A stretch of DNA of 64,000 bases from Candidatus Sedimenticola sp. (ex Thyasira tokunagai) (GCA_037318855.1 CP134874.1:558598-622597); one strand, 5' to 3'. Numbered from the stretch's first letter, positions 44,917 through 53,396 are shown. Notes: generated from the letters alone by a model not told the origin. Program-made: numbers and translations.

Positions 44917-46161
44917 TTACTGAGCAGCCTTTCGCTCTTCCCACTTGGCCACTTCCTCGTCCCAGTCATCCATACGGACATAAGGATTCATGCGAGGGCG
45001 GGAGATCATGTTGGGATCGACATCAATGCCAATACCTTCGAGGAAATTGGTCAGGCCAATACGCTCAATCATCTCACCGGTACGCTCGTGCTCCAGAGCA
45101 TTCTCGGCGAAGAAGTCCAACACCTCGGTAGCCAGCTCTTCCAGCCACTCATAGTCTTCGTCTGTTTCCATCTTGTGGAAAGGCACGATCAGGGTACCCA
45201 TCAGGTCACCGATCTTCAGGGTGCGCTTGCCGCCGATCAGTACACTGACGCCCTTGTCATCACCAGGCGAGAGAGCCTTAGTCATTACGTTGATGCAGTG
45301 CATGCAGCGAACACAGTTACTGTTGTCTATGGCCAGGGTGTCGTCGTCATTCAGAGACAACGCCTGGGTGGGACAGCGGGTGATCACGTTATCGATGATC
45401 TTCTTACGACCCATATCGGCAACGTACTTCTTAACCTCCTCTTGATCGACCTTGATGTCGTCACGCCAAGTGCCGATAGTGGCGAAGTCGGCACGCTGAA
45501 TGGAGTTCATGCAGTCGTTGGGGCAGCCTGAGACCTTGTACTTCATTTTGTACGGCAGGGCCGGACGATGCATATCATCTAGAGCATTGTTGACCAGCAT
45601 GCGCATGGTGCGGCCCTCATCGACACAGGATTGCTCACAACGGGCGGCACCTACACAGGACATGCCGGTGCGCACCGCCGGGCCTGCGCCACCCATATCG
45701 AAGCCCATCTCGTTGATCTCATCGAAGGCGGGCTGTACGTTGTCGGTAGTGCAGCCCTGGAGCATGATATCGCCCGACTGGCCGTGAAAAGCGATCAGGC
45801 CGGAACCGTACTTTTCCCAGACATCACAAAATTTGCGAATGGTGCTGGTGTCGTAGTGCATGCCGGGAGGAGGCATAATGCGGAGTGTGTGGAACTCAGC
45901 GGCCTCTGGGAAGAGGGCATTACCCTCTTCGTCCTTGAGCTCGGTGAAGCGGGGTATAACGCCGCCACCGTAGCCGATTACGCCGACTGTGCCGCCTTTC
46001 CAGTAACCCTTCTTCGTCTCGTAAGAGGTCTCCAACTGTCCCATCAGATCGACCATCATATCGTTGTCTTTGGCCAAACGTTTGAGACCGGTTACAAAGC
46101 TGGGCCAGGGGCCGCTCTCCAGTTGGTCCAGCATGGGCGTGTCGTACATTGGTTTTGGCAT
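44917..46161 (-). CDS. dsrA: Dissimilatory sulfite reductase alpha subunit (solitary dsrA)
   Basis: A 414-residue protein close to the usual DsrA length. The N-terminus TPMLDQLESGPWPSFVTGLK is DsrA-specific. Siroheme-[4Fe-4S] cysteines are C169, C175, C213 and C217 (CX5C-X37-CX3C), and a ferredoxin domain has C263, C283, C286 and C289 (RCPTQAL, NCVRCMHCINVM). In sulfur oxidisers DsrAB oxidises sulfane sulfur from DsrC to sulfite. dsrB would normally follow immediately; here a terminator and the convergent ubiA gene do. So either dsrB lies elsewhere or this is an extra copy. The oxidative type is inferred from context. Confidence 0.93.
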   Translation of the reverse strand: MPKPMYDTPMLDQLESGPWPSFVTGLKRLAKDNDMMVDLMGQLETSYETKKGYWKGGTVGVIGYGGGVIPRFTELKDEEGNALFPEAAEFHTLRIMPPPGMHYDTSTIRKFCDVWEKYGSGLIAFHGQSGDIMLQGCTTDNVQPAFDEINEMGFDMGGAGPAVRTGMSCVGAARCEQSCVDEGRTMRMLVNNALDDMHRPALPYKMKYKVSGCPNDCMNSIQRADFATIGTWRDDIKVDQEEVKKYVADMGRKKIIDNVITRCPTQALSLNDDDTLAIDNSNCVRCMHCINVMTKALSPGDDKGVSVLIGGKRTLKIGDLMGTLIVPFHKMETDEDYEWLEELATEVLDFFAENALEHERTGEMIERIGLTNFLEGIGIDVDPNMISRPRMNPYVRMDDWDEEVAKWEERKAAQ

Positions 46162-46431
46162 CTCTATCCTCCCGGTATAAAAGGGTATGGCATCGAGCTG
46201 AATTTACCGCTATCGGTTTTTCCGGCGATGCCCTTTCGGTTAAGCAGGCTGTTACACCAAGCTTTAGACTAATTCCAATGTAAGTTTAGGCTGAATAGTG
46301 ATGGAGAAAAACGCTTGGCATAATGGGGGAATTAAAAACCGCTAGAGAGGGCGGCTGTGAGCGGTATATTTTGGGCAAAAAAGCCCGGCAGGGGAGCCGG
46401 ACCGAACTCTTAGTGTTTATCAGAGGAGGGG
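46162..46431. promoter_or_regulatory. Upstream region of dsrA
   Basis: 270 bp between dsrA and the 3' end of phaR, both on the minus strand. It should hold the dsrA promoter, since phaR does not read through without crossing a long untranslated stretch. I could not assign -35/-10 boxes with confidence. A small ggcaaaaaagcc inverted pair lies near 46374. No gene is visible. Confidence 0.35.
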
Positions 46432-46884
46432 CTATTTTTTCGTTGTGCCGGTAAATCCTGCAGCCTTGAAGAAGTTGCGTTGCATCTCACTCTGCACCTT
46501 GATGTTGTTCTCCGCCATATCGCTCATCGTCTCGATTGGCTCGGCATCGATTGTGCTCTCGATCTTCTCCTGCTGCTGCACGAACAGCGTCAGGCTCTCT
46601 TCCAGGTAGCGTGCGAACACACCTTGGGATGTACCGCCATGGAAGCGGATGATTTGAGCCAGCATATTGGGGCTGAACAGGGGTTCTCCTCTGGACTCTT
46701 CATCCAGCATGATCTGTAACAGGATGGAGCGTGTCAGATCATCATTGCTGCTGGTATCGACAACCTTAAAAGTGATGCCCTTTATCACCAGTTCACGAAT
46801 ATTGGCCAAGGTGATGTAGCGACTCAACTCGGTATCGTAGAGCCGGCGGTTGGGATATTTTTTAATAAGTCGTATGCCGGGCAT
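46432..46884 (-). CDS. phaR: Polyhydroxyalkanoate synthesis repressor PhaR
   Basis: A 150-residue protein: RLIKKYPNRRLYDTELSRYI is the PHB/PHA accumulation DNA-binding domain, and LLQIMLDEESRGEPLFSPNM plus RFHGGTSQGVFARYLEESL the regulator domain. PhaR represses phasin genes and binds PHA granules. No pha genes lie in the window. Full length for the shorter PhaR forms. Confidence 0.93.
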   Translation of the reverse strand: MPGIRLIKKYPNRRLYDTELSRYITLANIRELVIKGITFKVVDTSSNDDLTRSILLQIMLDEESRGEPLFSPNMLAQIIRFHGGTSQGVFARYLEESLTLFVQQQEKIESTIDAEPIETMSDMAENNIKVQSEMQRNFFKAAGFTGTTKK

Positions 46885-46962
46885 GGCTCCGCCACCTCAT
46901 GAAACATTACAGATAACGCCCCATGTTACGCGGGAACTCTCTTAAATGGGAGCTTTCTTCAA

Positions 46963-47199
46963 CCTAGAATCCTCAGTTGGGCAGGGTGGAGAGTGCACTT
47001 GCGGTGGTGCAGTACAAGGCACAACGACGAGGAATAGTTGTTCTATTCCAAGGAGTTGTAACGCCGTAATGCGCCACCGCAAGTGTGCTATCCGCCCTGC
47101 AGCGTGATTCACCCTGAGAGTGAAATAGGCGATCGCAGTCAATGCAATTAAAATCAATGTGCTGCTCGTAGAATGAAGCGGCCAACTGAGGATTCTAGG
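46963..47199. mobile_element. MITE-like fold-back element, family A copy 2 (237 bp)
   Basis: Perfect 18-bp terminal inverted repeats (CCTAGAATCCTCAGTTGG and complement) and perfect TTCAA target duplications (46958-46962, 47200-47204). Same 237-bp length as copy 1. The arms pair internally (cttgcggtgg with ccaccgcaag) around a gaggaatag...ctattcc centre. It fills half of the 482-bp gap between divergent phaR and the gene at 47367; no gene is seen in the rest. Confidence 0.85.
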
Positions 47200-47366
47200 T
47201 TCAACCTGAACTGTCGCGTGATGAGTACCACCAAAGGTGACAAGGTGAAGTAACTCTTACATTCAGCTCGCAGGGGAAAAGAGGGCTGCCAAGTGAATCC
47301 GGTAAAGTTTTTATGGCCTCTATTTTGATCCGCTATACTCATGTGAGTGGCTAAATAAGGAGCTTG

Positions 47367-48275
47367 ATGATGAGAATCCGATGGATATTGGCGATCACGC
47401 TTTTTGCCCTGCAATCTCAGGCAGTTGCGGCCGAATGTGAAAAGTATGCCGATAAACTTGAGGCGTGCGAACCTTATGAGTGTAGCTTCAAGCACCCCTT
47501 CAGCGGCAAAGCTATGGTCAAAAAGATCATTGGTCCGACCCCCGACGGCAACTGTCTTACTCATGAGCAGATGCCCGGTAATATGGTGATGGAGTGTCGT
47601 TTTTCTGAGTCATATCGCAAAGAGACTGCGGAATATATCCGCGAGGTACAAGCGGCAAAAGAGACCAGGACGGAAGCCAGGATCAGTGGTGGTAAGAGTG
47701 AAGTGACCACCCGCCTTGATGGTAAAAAAGTGAAGAACCCTCTACAGGAGGCGATGAAGAGAGGCTATTGTCAGGTGATGATGCCCGAAAGGGGTAAGGG
47801 GCTGAAGGGCCCGGCACCTGCTCCTGCCAAGAGTGTGCGGCGGCAACCGGAGAAGATAGTAAGGAAGCCGGTCCCTCAAAAGAGAGTTATAGCGGCTGGA
47901 AAAGCACCCGCCACCTCAATGCCTGACCTTGCGGTGGCGGGGGTGAAGCTCGACGTACGCTGCCGACCGGTAGTGACTCTGGTTAATCGTGGTGGCAGAG
48001 GAGTACCTGTCTCAGCCTATGACCGGCAGAACAGCGCCGGTATACAGCTCTACAAGAATGGCAAACCTTGGCAGGGTGTTGCACTGTTTGGATTTGACCG
48101 TAAAAAGGCGCTTCTGAAGCCGGGTGGCCGTGCCGACTTTACTCTCTTTCAATCGCTACCGCCTGACACATCAACACGGGTGAAAGTTGTCGCTGACAGC
48201 AGAAATCAAATCCGTGAATCTGAAAAAATGAACAACACATTGGAGGTAGAGCTGCGTTGCAATGAAGCTGATTGA
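47367..48275 (+). CDS. Secreted protein with CARDB-like C-terminal domain
   Basis: About 302 residues. Signal peptide (about 21 residues, ending AVAA), then a Cys-containing domain ECEKYADKLEACEPYECSFK to about residue 135. A Pro/Lys/Arg-rich linker follows, then a CARDB-like adhesion domain (MPDLAVAGVKLD, GGRADFTLFQSLPPDT, VVADSRNQIRESEKMNNTLE). AAGGAG precedes ATG at 47367/47370. Function unknown; it may bind an envelope partner. No operon partner. Confidence 0.72.
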   Translation: MMRIRWILAITLFALQSQAVAAECEKYADKLEACEPYECSFKHPFSGKAMVKKIIGPTPDGNCLTHEQMPGNMVMECRFSESYRKETAEYIREVQAAKETRTEARISGGKSEVTTRLDGKKVKNPLQEAMKRGYCQVMMPERGKGLKGPAPAPAKSVRRQPEKIVRKPVPQKRVIAAGKAPATSMPDLAVAGVKLDVRCRPVVTLVNRGGRGVPVSAYDRQNSAGIQLYKNGKPWQGVALFGFDRKKALLKPGGRADFTLFQSLPPDTSTRVKVVADSRNQIRESEKMNNTLEVELRCNEAD

Positions 48276-48329
48276 GGTACCCCAGAGGGTAGAGCAGCTA
48301 TCGGCCTGGGACGACTGTCTGGTGTGGTT

Positions 48330-48706
48330 TCACTGAACCAGTTTGATCTGCTGCTCCATCGCCAGAGATGAGTCTACCGCCCACTCGGCGGTGGAGCCGG
48401 TAGTGACAGGGACCACATGACTCTCATTGTCTATGCCCAGCTTGCCAATCAATTTTCCAAGCTCCCCAGGCGGTGTCATCATCTGTACCGTGCCCTTGGC
48501 ATCTTTTTTGCGCCAAGCGTCATAGCTGCTGTTGACCGCGACAGGAATATGGTAGCGCTGATAGGGCTGTGCAGCCTGCATATCGAGAATGACCAGTTCC
48601 GGTTTTCCCTTATTGGCCTGTAGCCATTTGTTGTCCACCAGCGGTTTGGCCGATGGAGCAAAAGAGAGTGTCAGGATTAATAGGAAAAAAGGACTTTTGT
48701 TGTCAT
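48330..48706 (-). pseudogene. Frameshifted and truncated rhodanese-like sulfurtransferase
   Basis: The in-frame part (GTG at 48638) encodes VILDMQAAQPYQRYHIPVAV, a rhodanese-fold N-terminal half, then DNESHVVPVTTGSTAEWAVD and a stop. The catalytic Cys position is lost and the distal half is missing. Upstream, ATG at 48706 begins MTTKVLF, and a seventh base in the T6 run (48685-48690, A6 on the plus strand) would join it to LLILTLSFAPSAKPLVDNKW, a typical signal peptide. So a periplasmic rhodanese has been broken by a 1-base homopolymer loss and a 3' truncation, unless the run is a sequencing error. Confidence 0.65.
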
Positions 48707-48874
48707 CTTTAGGACTGTTCCATTAGTTTGTGTTGCCTGTCGGATTGCCGGAAGCATGAAAGGTTCCGGTTTTATTTGGGGCAGGATACTACAGGGTGGA
48801 AATGGAGTCTCATGTGTACTGATTGGTAACGGCATCGACCTGCTGCGATAAAGGCCACTGCTGTCTGTCAGCAC

Positions 48875-49849
48875 TTAAAGTGTTGGTAACGCCATGCTCC
48901 TGAATAACCACTCCCTGTCCTGTTCTGATGTTGCAGCAACGGCCGTATCTACAACCTCACGTGTAAGGTGTGAGGCAAAGAGCTCGATAAAATCATAGTG
49001 AAAACTACGCAAGAAGATTCCCGGGCGAAAACCCAGCCGGGTGGTGCTGGCAGGGAAGAGGTGGCGGGCATCCAGGGCGCAGAGGGTTTTGTCTTTCTCT
49101 TTGTCGTAGGCCATGCGGGCCAGAATTCCCACACCCAGGCCGAGTTCCACATAGGTTTTGATGACGTCGGCATCGGTGGCGGTAAACACCACGTTGGGCT
49201 CAAGGCCCTGTTCGTGAAAAGAAGTATCCAGCTGTGAACGGACGGGAAAGCCAAAAACGTAGGTGACAATGGGATGGTTTGCGATGGCCTTCAGCGTCAG
49301 TGGGTCGCTGTGGCGTAAGGGGTGGTCGCAGGGTGTGATTATCACCCGGTTCCATTGGTAGCAAGGCATAGTGATCAGCTTGCCATGCTCCGCGGTTGCC
49401 TTGGTGGCGATGGCGAAATCTACAGCACCAGTTGCCGCCATCTCTGAAATCTGCTCCGGATTGCCCTGGTGCATTTGCAGGTTGACCTGGGGGTAGTGCT
49501 GACGAAAGCGATGGATCACTTGAGGCAGTACATAGCGGGCCTGTGTGTGGGTGGTAGCAATCGACAGGCTACCACGTCCGGGATTGCTGAATTCCCTGGC
49601 AGTATCTCGTATCGAATCGATTTCCCGTAGTGCAGCCTCAGCACGCTGGATGATGGTTTTTCCTGCGGGGGTAATACTGGTGAGGTGACGCCCGGCCCGT
49701 TCAAAGATCTGTACTCCCAGCTCCCTTTCCAACAGCTTGATCTGTTTGCTCACGCCGGGTTGAGATGTGAACAGGTGCTCGGACGCGGCGGTGATATTGA
49801 GATCATTCTGCACTACCGCAAGTAGAAATTTGAGTTGTTGCAGTTTCAT
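48875..49849 (-). CDS. cysB: CysB-type LysR transcriptional regulator
   Basis: A 324-residue LysR regulator closely matching CysB: MKLQQLKFLLAVVQNDLNIT, SQPGVSKQIKLLERELGVQI (HTH), THTQARYVLPQVIHRFRQHY, and the effector-domain stretch TATDADVIKTYVELGLGVGI. CysB activates sulfate assimilation genes and senses N-acetylserine. I chose ATG at 49849 as in homologues; the frame from 49867 adds six residues. It is divergent from the dsrC-like gene across a 150-bp shared promoter region. Confidence 0.92.
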   Translation of the reverse strand: MKLQQLKFLLAVVQNDLNITAASEHLFTSQPGVSKQIKLLERELGVQIFERAGRHLTSITPAGKTIIQRAEAALREIDSIRDTAREFSNPGRGSLSIATTHTQARYVLPQVIHRFRQHYPQVNLQMHQGNPEQISEMAATGAVDFAIATKATAEHGKLITMPCYQWNRVIITPCDHPLRHSDPLTLKAIANHPIVTYVFGFPVRSQLDTSFHEQGLEPNVVFTATDADVIKTYVELGLGVGILARMAYDKEKDKTLCALDARHLFPASTTRLGFRPGIFLRSFHYDFIELFASHLTREVVDTAVAATSEQDREWLFRSMALPTL

Positions 49850-49999
49850 GATAATTCTCTGAGGCACACCCGCATATAACTATCAAGTATATGTATAGAT
49901 GAAAAAGGTATTTTAATGGAATTCGTGCCCAAGCTATAGTCCCTATCACTCCCTTGTGGGAGTGTCCCCCTCACCTGTTGAAAAATTGGATATGAAATC
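49850..49999. promoter_or_regulatory. Divergent promoter region between cysB-like and dsrC-like genes
   Basis: 150 bp, AT-rich near cysB (tataactatcaagtatatgtatagat). LysR regulators often bind such divergent regions and control both sides. A possible palindromic pair tcactcccttgtgggagtg lies at 49946-49964. No boxes are assigned firmly. Confidence 0.4.
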
Positions 50000-50353
50000 A
50001 TGAACGGTCTGAATCAGAGAGCTTCTTCTTCCATCCGCGCCTTTAGAGGATTGGGTCCACAACTGGATACGGATGGCTTCCTGGCTGATCAGGAAACCTG
50101 GTGTGGTGATACAGCTGAGCTTCTCGCTCTGTTGGAAGGAGTGGGGCCGCTGACCGAAGCACATTGGGCTGTGATTCTATTTGTACGTGATCGCTATAAC
50201 AGCTTCCGTGCGATACCACCCATGCGCCGTATTTGTCGCAGCGCCGAGCTGGATAAGAAGGTGCTTAAAAAACTCTTTGGCGGCTGCCTTCAGGTATGGC
50301 GTATTGCGGGTTTGCCGAATCCCGGCGAGGAGGCGAAGGCCTATATGGGCTAG
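50000..50353 (+). CDS. DsrC/TusE-family protein lacking both redox cysteines
   Basis: A 117-residue protein with the DsrC/TusE fold: GPQLDTDGFLADQETW, LTEAHWAVILFVRDRYNSFR, IPPMRRICRSAELDKKVLKKLFGG and the conserved RIAGLPNP. In DsrC two cysteines in the C-terminal arm carry the sulfur; here the matching positions are W100 and E111, so it cannot act as a sulfur carrier. Known Cys-less paralogues are thought to be regulatory (RspA-type). The only cysteines are C35, C79 and C96. The third base of the TAG stop is the first base of a fold-back element. Divergent from cysB-like. Confidence 0.82.
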   Translation: MNGLNQRASSSIRAFRGLGPQLDTDGFLADQETWCGDTAELLALLEGVGPLTEAHWAVILFVRDRYNSFRAIPPMRRICRSAELDKKVLKKLFGGCLQVWRIAGLPNPGEEAKAYMG

Positions 50354-50464
50354 AGAGCCTGAGCACGTCATCAATTCTTGTCTTGCACTCACGGGGTGCA
50401 GTATCGGAGTTAAATCCTCCCCCCTGAGTGCAATTTAATTTGCCAGACTTGATCAGGGCTTCCC
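50353..50464. mobile_element. Fold-back element, family C copy 2 (112 bp, short)
   Basis: Ends GAGAGCCTGAGCACGTCA and CAGACTTGATCAGGGCTTCCC are inverted and of the family C type; the arms pair (cttgcactcacgggg with cccctgagtgcaattt). It is shorter than the 160-bp copies. The remaining sequence to 50695 is T-rich with no gene recognised. Confidence 0.65.
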
Positions 50465-50695
50465 TGGTTTTTTATCCCACTGGAGTTTGATCGAATCAAC
50501 TGCAGTGTTTTATCTTCTTTCGCTCGAAATCCCCTCGGGCTTTTTTTTGCCTAAGTTTTTTTAATCCGCTATATATAACTCGGAGGTGGCGAAATCCAGT
50601 CTCTCTGCATTGAGTATTTGAAAAGCTTGTGATCTCGTGGAGCCATTCTTAATCATGGCTCGTGGGCTCGCACTAAAACAGCAACGATTGCTCTC

Positions 50696-51328
50696 CTATC
50701 TATTGTCTGTGTTGACCTGTCGCAGCTCGTGCAATAGCTGTTTATAGAGCCGTAGCAGTCCGTTGGAAAATGCCACAACCGTGTCGTCAATAGTGTCACC
50801 GGCTGCCGGTTCCGTGATGATGTAGTCCTTTATCAGTAGTGGCCGGTTTTCTCCCTGGCGTAACAGCTGGAACTCCATGGCAATAATTACCTTGGTAGTG
50901 GTATTGCCGGTGATTCGTTCGAATCGTCGCAGTTTCCCTTTGAGCAGATATTGCCACTGACTCCTGGCGTTGTCTGGAATAACGATAGGGGCTGCGTTGG
51001 CATGACGCAGAGAGAGCGTGAGATGGTCCTGAATCAGGCGGGATGGGCTGTCCGTCCAGCTGTGGTAGTGATAACGCTGCAACTGTGTGGGACTGCTTTC
51101 ATCACTGTGCAGCAGTGCACGTTCATTGTAGATGCCGGGAGTGTCGATAGAACCTATGGCGAGGGTACCGGAAAATAGCGGTTGGGGTGGAGAAATGGCG
51201 GAGTCTACCCCCGGCAGCCGATAGAAGTGCTCTTCGGGCACCGGGGGGGCGCCGGCGCAGGCGGTGAGGAGCAGCGTGATCAGTGCGGTGGGCAGCATGG
51301 GAAAGGTGGATATCTTCAAAGTTGTCAC
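50696..51328 (-). CDS. ABC transport auxiliary lipoprotein (PqiC-like)
   Basis: A 210-residue protein with a lipobox (LITLLLTACAGAPPVPEEHF) followed by the PqiC/DUF330-type domain: FYRLPG, GTLAIGSIDTPGIYNERALL, and RSQWQYLLKGKLRRFERIT. Such outer-membrane lipoproteins partner Mce/Mla or Pqi lipid transporters. It is last in the mlaE-mlaF-mlaD operon, 17 bp after mlaD. Confidence 0.85.
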   Translation of the reverse strand: MTTLKISTFPMLPTALITLLLTACAGAPPVPEEHFYRLPGVDSAISPPQPLFSGTLAIGSIDTPGIYNERALLHSDESSPTQLQRYHYHSWTDSPSRLIQDHLTLSLRHANAAPIVIPDNARSQWQYLLKGKLRRFERITGNTTTKVIIAMEFQLLRQGENRPLLIKDYIITEPAAGDTIDDTVVAFSNGLLRLYKQLLHELRQVNTDNR

Positions 51329-51345
51329 TCTCGGTTAGGCCCTGG

Positions 51346-52416
51346 TTATTTTGCACTGTCCGGTGGTGGCGAGCCACTCAGCAGGAGTCCCGGATTCTGG
51401 CGTATCTGGCGGCTGAACTCAGCCATATTGCGGCTGGTGTCTTCAAGATTATAGGAGACCGAGCTGATGTGCTGGGAGATGATCTGCAGGCTCGCTTTCA
51501 GATCAGTCACCGCCTGCTTGATCTCTTGGCGGTTATCGCTGACTACGCCCTGGGACTCGCTCAGCAGTTGGTTAAGCTGTTGCCGGCTCTTCTCCAGGTC
51601 ACCGGAGAGGCGGGCGAAGTTGGTGGCGCTCTCTTCCATTGATCCGAGGAAGCGTGACAGGCTTGCGCGGTTCTCCTTGCCTACCATGCGACGCATATCA
51701 TTGGCGCCGCCCTCCATTGTCTCAAGAAATCCGGAGAGGCTTTTGCGATTCTTCTCCCCCACCACCTGGCGCAGATCGGTGGCGCTGCTGTTGAGCTGTT
51801 GTGTCAGCTTCTGAATATCATTGAAAATCCTGTCCATACCACTGTCGAGTTTTCCTGCACTGCTTTTCAGGTGTGCAAGTATCGCAGCGGCATCTGCCTC
51901 TACCGGGGTGGCGATGGCATCGATATGGCTGTTGATATTGTTGAGCAGCGGTATGAAACCCTCTTTGGTGAGGTGGTTAACATCACCGGCGATTGTGTCG
52001 AGGGCGGCAAATAGGCTGACACTTTCGCGGCCGACAATGGAACTGCCGGGGGATAATAGCTTGCTTGATTTGCCGCCACTGATGTCGATATTGATGGTGG
52101 AGAGGAGCCCGGAGGAGACGATGCGTGCAATACTGTCATCAGGAATCGGCCAGCCTTTTTGCACCTCCAGTTGCAGCAGGTAGCGTGTTGCCGTCTCCCG
52201 ATGTTGTGGCTTTATACCGGCAATACGGCCGATGCCGTAGCCTTCATAGGTGATGGGGGTGCCCTTGCTCAGGCCACTGACGTTGTCATAAGCAACGGTG
52301 TAGTGATCCACCGGGCCGGTGCGGCCGCTGATCTTGGCCAACATCAGCATCAGGCCGATGAGCATCGCCAGAACAAAAAAGCCGACGCTCAGATAGGATA
52401 AGTTTTGGCGCTTCAT
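51346..52416 (-). CDS. mlaD: MlaD/MCE-domain substrate-binding protein
   Basis: A 356-residue protein. N-terminal membrane helix (about 8-27), MCE domain (YTVAYDNVSGLSKGTPITYEG, GRIAGIKP and LLSTINIDISGG). Then a long coiled-coil and repeat region (residues 170-330) with two near-identical segments, SLSGFLETMEGGANDMRRMV and SLSRFLGSMEESATNFARLS. It is longer than E. coli MlaD (183) and more like needle-forming MCE proteins. It binds phospholipid in the periplasm for the MlaEF transporter. Confidence 0.87.
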   Translation of the reverse strand: MKRQNLSYLSVGFFVLAMLIGLMLMLAKISGRTGPVDHYTVAYDNVSGLSKGTPITYEGYGIGRIAGIKPQHRETATRYLLQLEVQKGWPIPDDSIARIVSSGLLSTINIDISGGKSSKLLSPGSSIVGRESVSLFAALDTIAGDVNHLTKEGFIPLLNNINSHIDAIATPVEADAAAILAHLKSSAGKLDSGMDRIFNDIQKLTQQLNSSATDLRQVVGEKNRKSLSGFLETMEGGANDMRRMVGKENRASLSRFLGSMEESATNFARLSGDLEKSRQQLNQLLSESQGVVSDNRQEIKQAVTDLKASLQIISQHISSVSYNLEDTSRNMAEFSRQIRQNPGLLLSGSPPPDSAK

Positions 52417-52435
52417 AAAGTCCTGTTCACTCTCT

Positions 52436-52600
52436 AGCCCGGATAATTCATGAATTATGCATAATCTCGCTTGCCTCTTGATTCCACAAGAAATATTTCC
52501 TCACTCACTCGTATTCATGGATACGAGGCTCCTTCGGAAATTTCCTTGTGAAACCAATATCCTGCACGATCTTTATGCAAATTCATGAAATCTCCGGGCT
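52436..52600. mobile_element. Fold-back element between mlaD and mlaF (family I)
   Basis: AGCCCGGATAATTCATGAAT at the left is matched by the complement of gcaaattcatgaaatctccg plus ggct at the right. Inner parts ccacaagaaatatttcc and ggaaatttccttgtg also pair, so the whole 165 bp folds back. The mlaF C-terminus (SPEIS) and its TGA stop lie in the right arm. Confidence 0.75.
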
Positions 52601-53395
52601 TGTCTCCCGCCCGGTAAGGCGGCGTATATATTCATCTGCATCCCGCCGCTCATTTACCGGGGTGCGGTTGAGCAGACTCTGTATGCGCGGATTGTCGCTC
52701 CTTTTGACTTCATCGACGGTTCCTGTCATCAGTATACGGCCTTGATCGAGAAAGGTGATACGGTCGGCGATTTCAAATGCACTCTCCAGTTCATGAGTCA
52801 CTACCACGATAGTCATGCCCATGGCTGCCTTCAAACGCAGGATCAGTTGATCGAGTTCGGCAGAGACTACCGGATCGAGACCGGCGGAGGGCTCATCGAA
52901 AAAGAGCAGCTTGGGATCCATAATAATGGCTCGTGCCAACGCAGCACGCTTAACCATGCCACCTGAGAGCTGTGACGGCATCAACTCCTCGAAGCCTGCA
53001 AGATTGACCACCTCCAGCTTCATTCTTGCCATGATGCGCATGGTCTCGAGATCAAGCTTGGTATGTTCGCGTAGGGGAAGGATGATGTTGTCGCTCACGG
53101 TCATCGAATTGAACAGGGCGCCTCCCTGGAACGAGACACCGATGTTGCGGCGCAACTCATACATCTCTCTGCCGTTGAGGTGGGTGATGTCACGACCAAG
53201 CAGTTGGATAGTGCCGCCCATGGGTCTTTCCAGCGCCAACAGCTGGCGCAGAAAGGTGGACTTGCCCGAGCCGGAACCACCCATGATCACCATGATCTCA
53301 CCCTGGCGGATGCTGAGGTCGATATTCTGCAGAATGTCGCGATCACCGTAGCGAACATGCAGTTGACTCACTTCAATGGCGTTGGGTGTTGTCAT
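52583..53395 (-). CDS. mlaF: Lipid-transport ABC ATPase MlaF
   Basis: A 270-residue ABC ATPase: Walker A MVIMGGSGSGKSTFLRQLL, signature PSQLSGGMVKRAALARAI, Walker B LLFFDEPSAGLDPV, and switch VVVTHELESAF. LSGGMVKRAALARAI is typical of MlaF/Mkl. It powers phospholipid movement by the Mla complex. It follows mlaE by one base pair (order E-F-D, unlike E. coli F-E-D). The last residues and stop lie in a repeat arm. Confidence 0.92.
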   Translation of the reverse strand: MTTPNAIEVSQLHVRYGDRDILQNIDLSIRQGEIMVIMGGSGSGKSTFLRQLLALERPMGGTIQLLGRDITHLNGREMYELRRNIGVSFQGGALFNSMTVSDNIILPLREHTKLDLETMRIMARMKLEVVNLAGFEELMPSQLSGGMVKRAALARAIIMDPKLLFFDEPSAGLDPVVSAELDQLILRLKAAMGMTIVVVTHELESAFEIADRITFLDQGRILMTGTVDEVKRSDNPRIQSLLNRTPVNERRDADEYIRRLTGRETSPEIS

Positions 53396-53396
53396 C

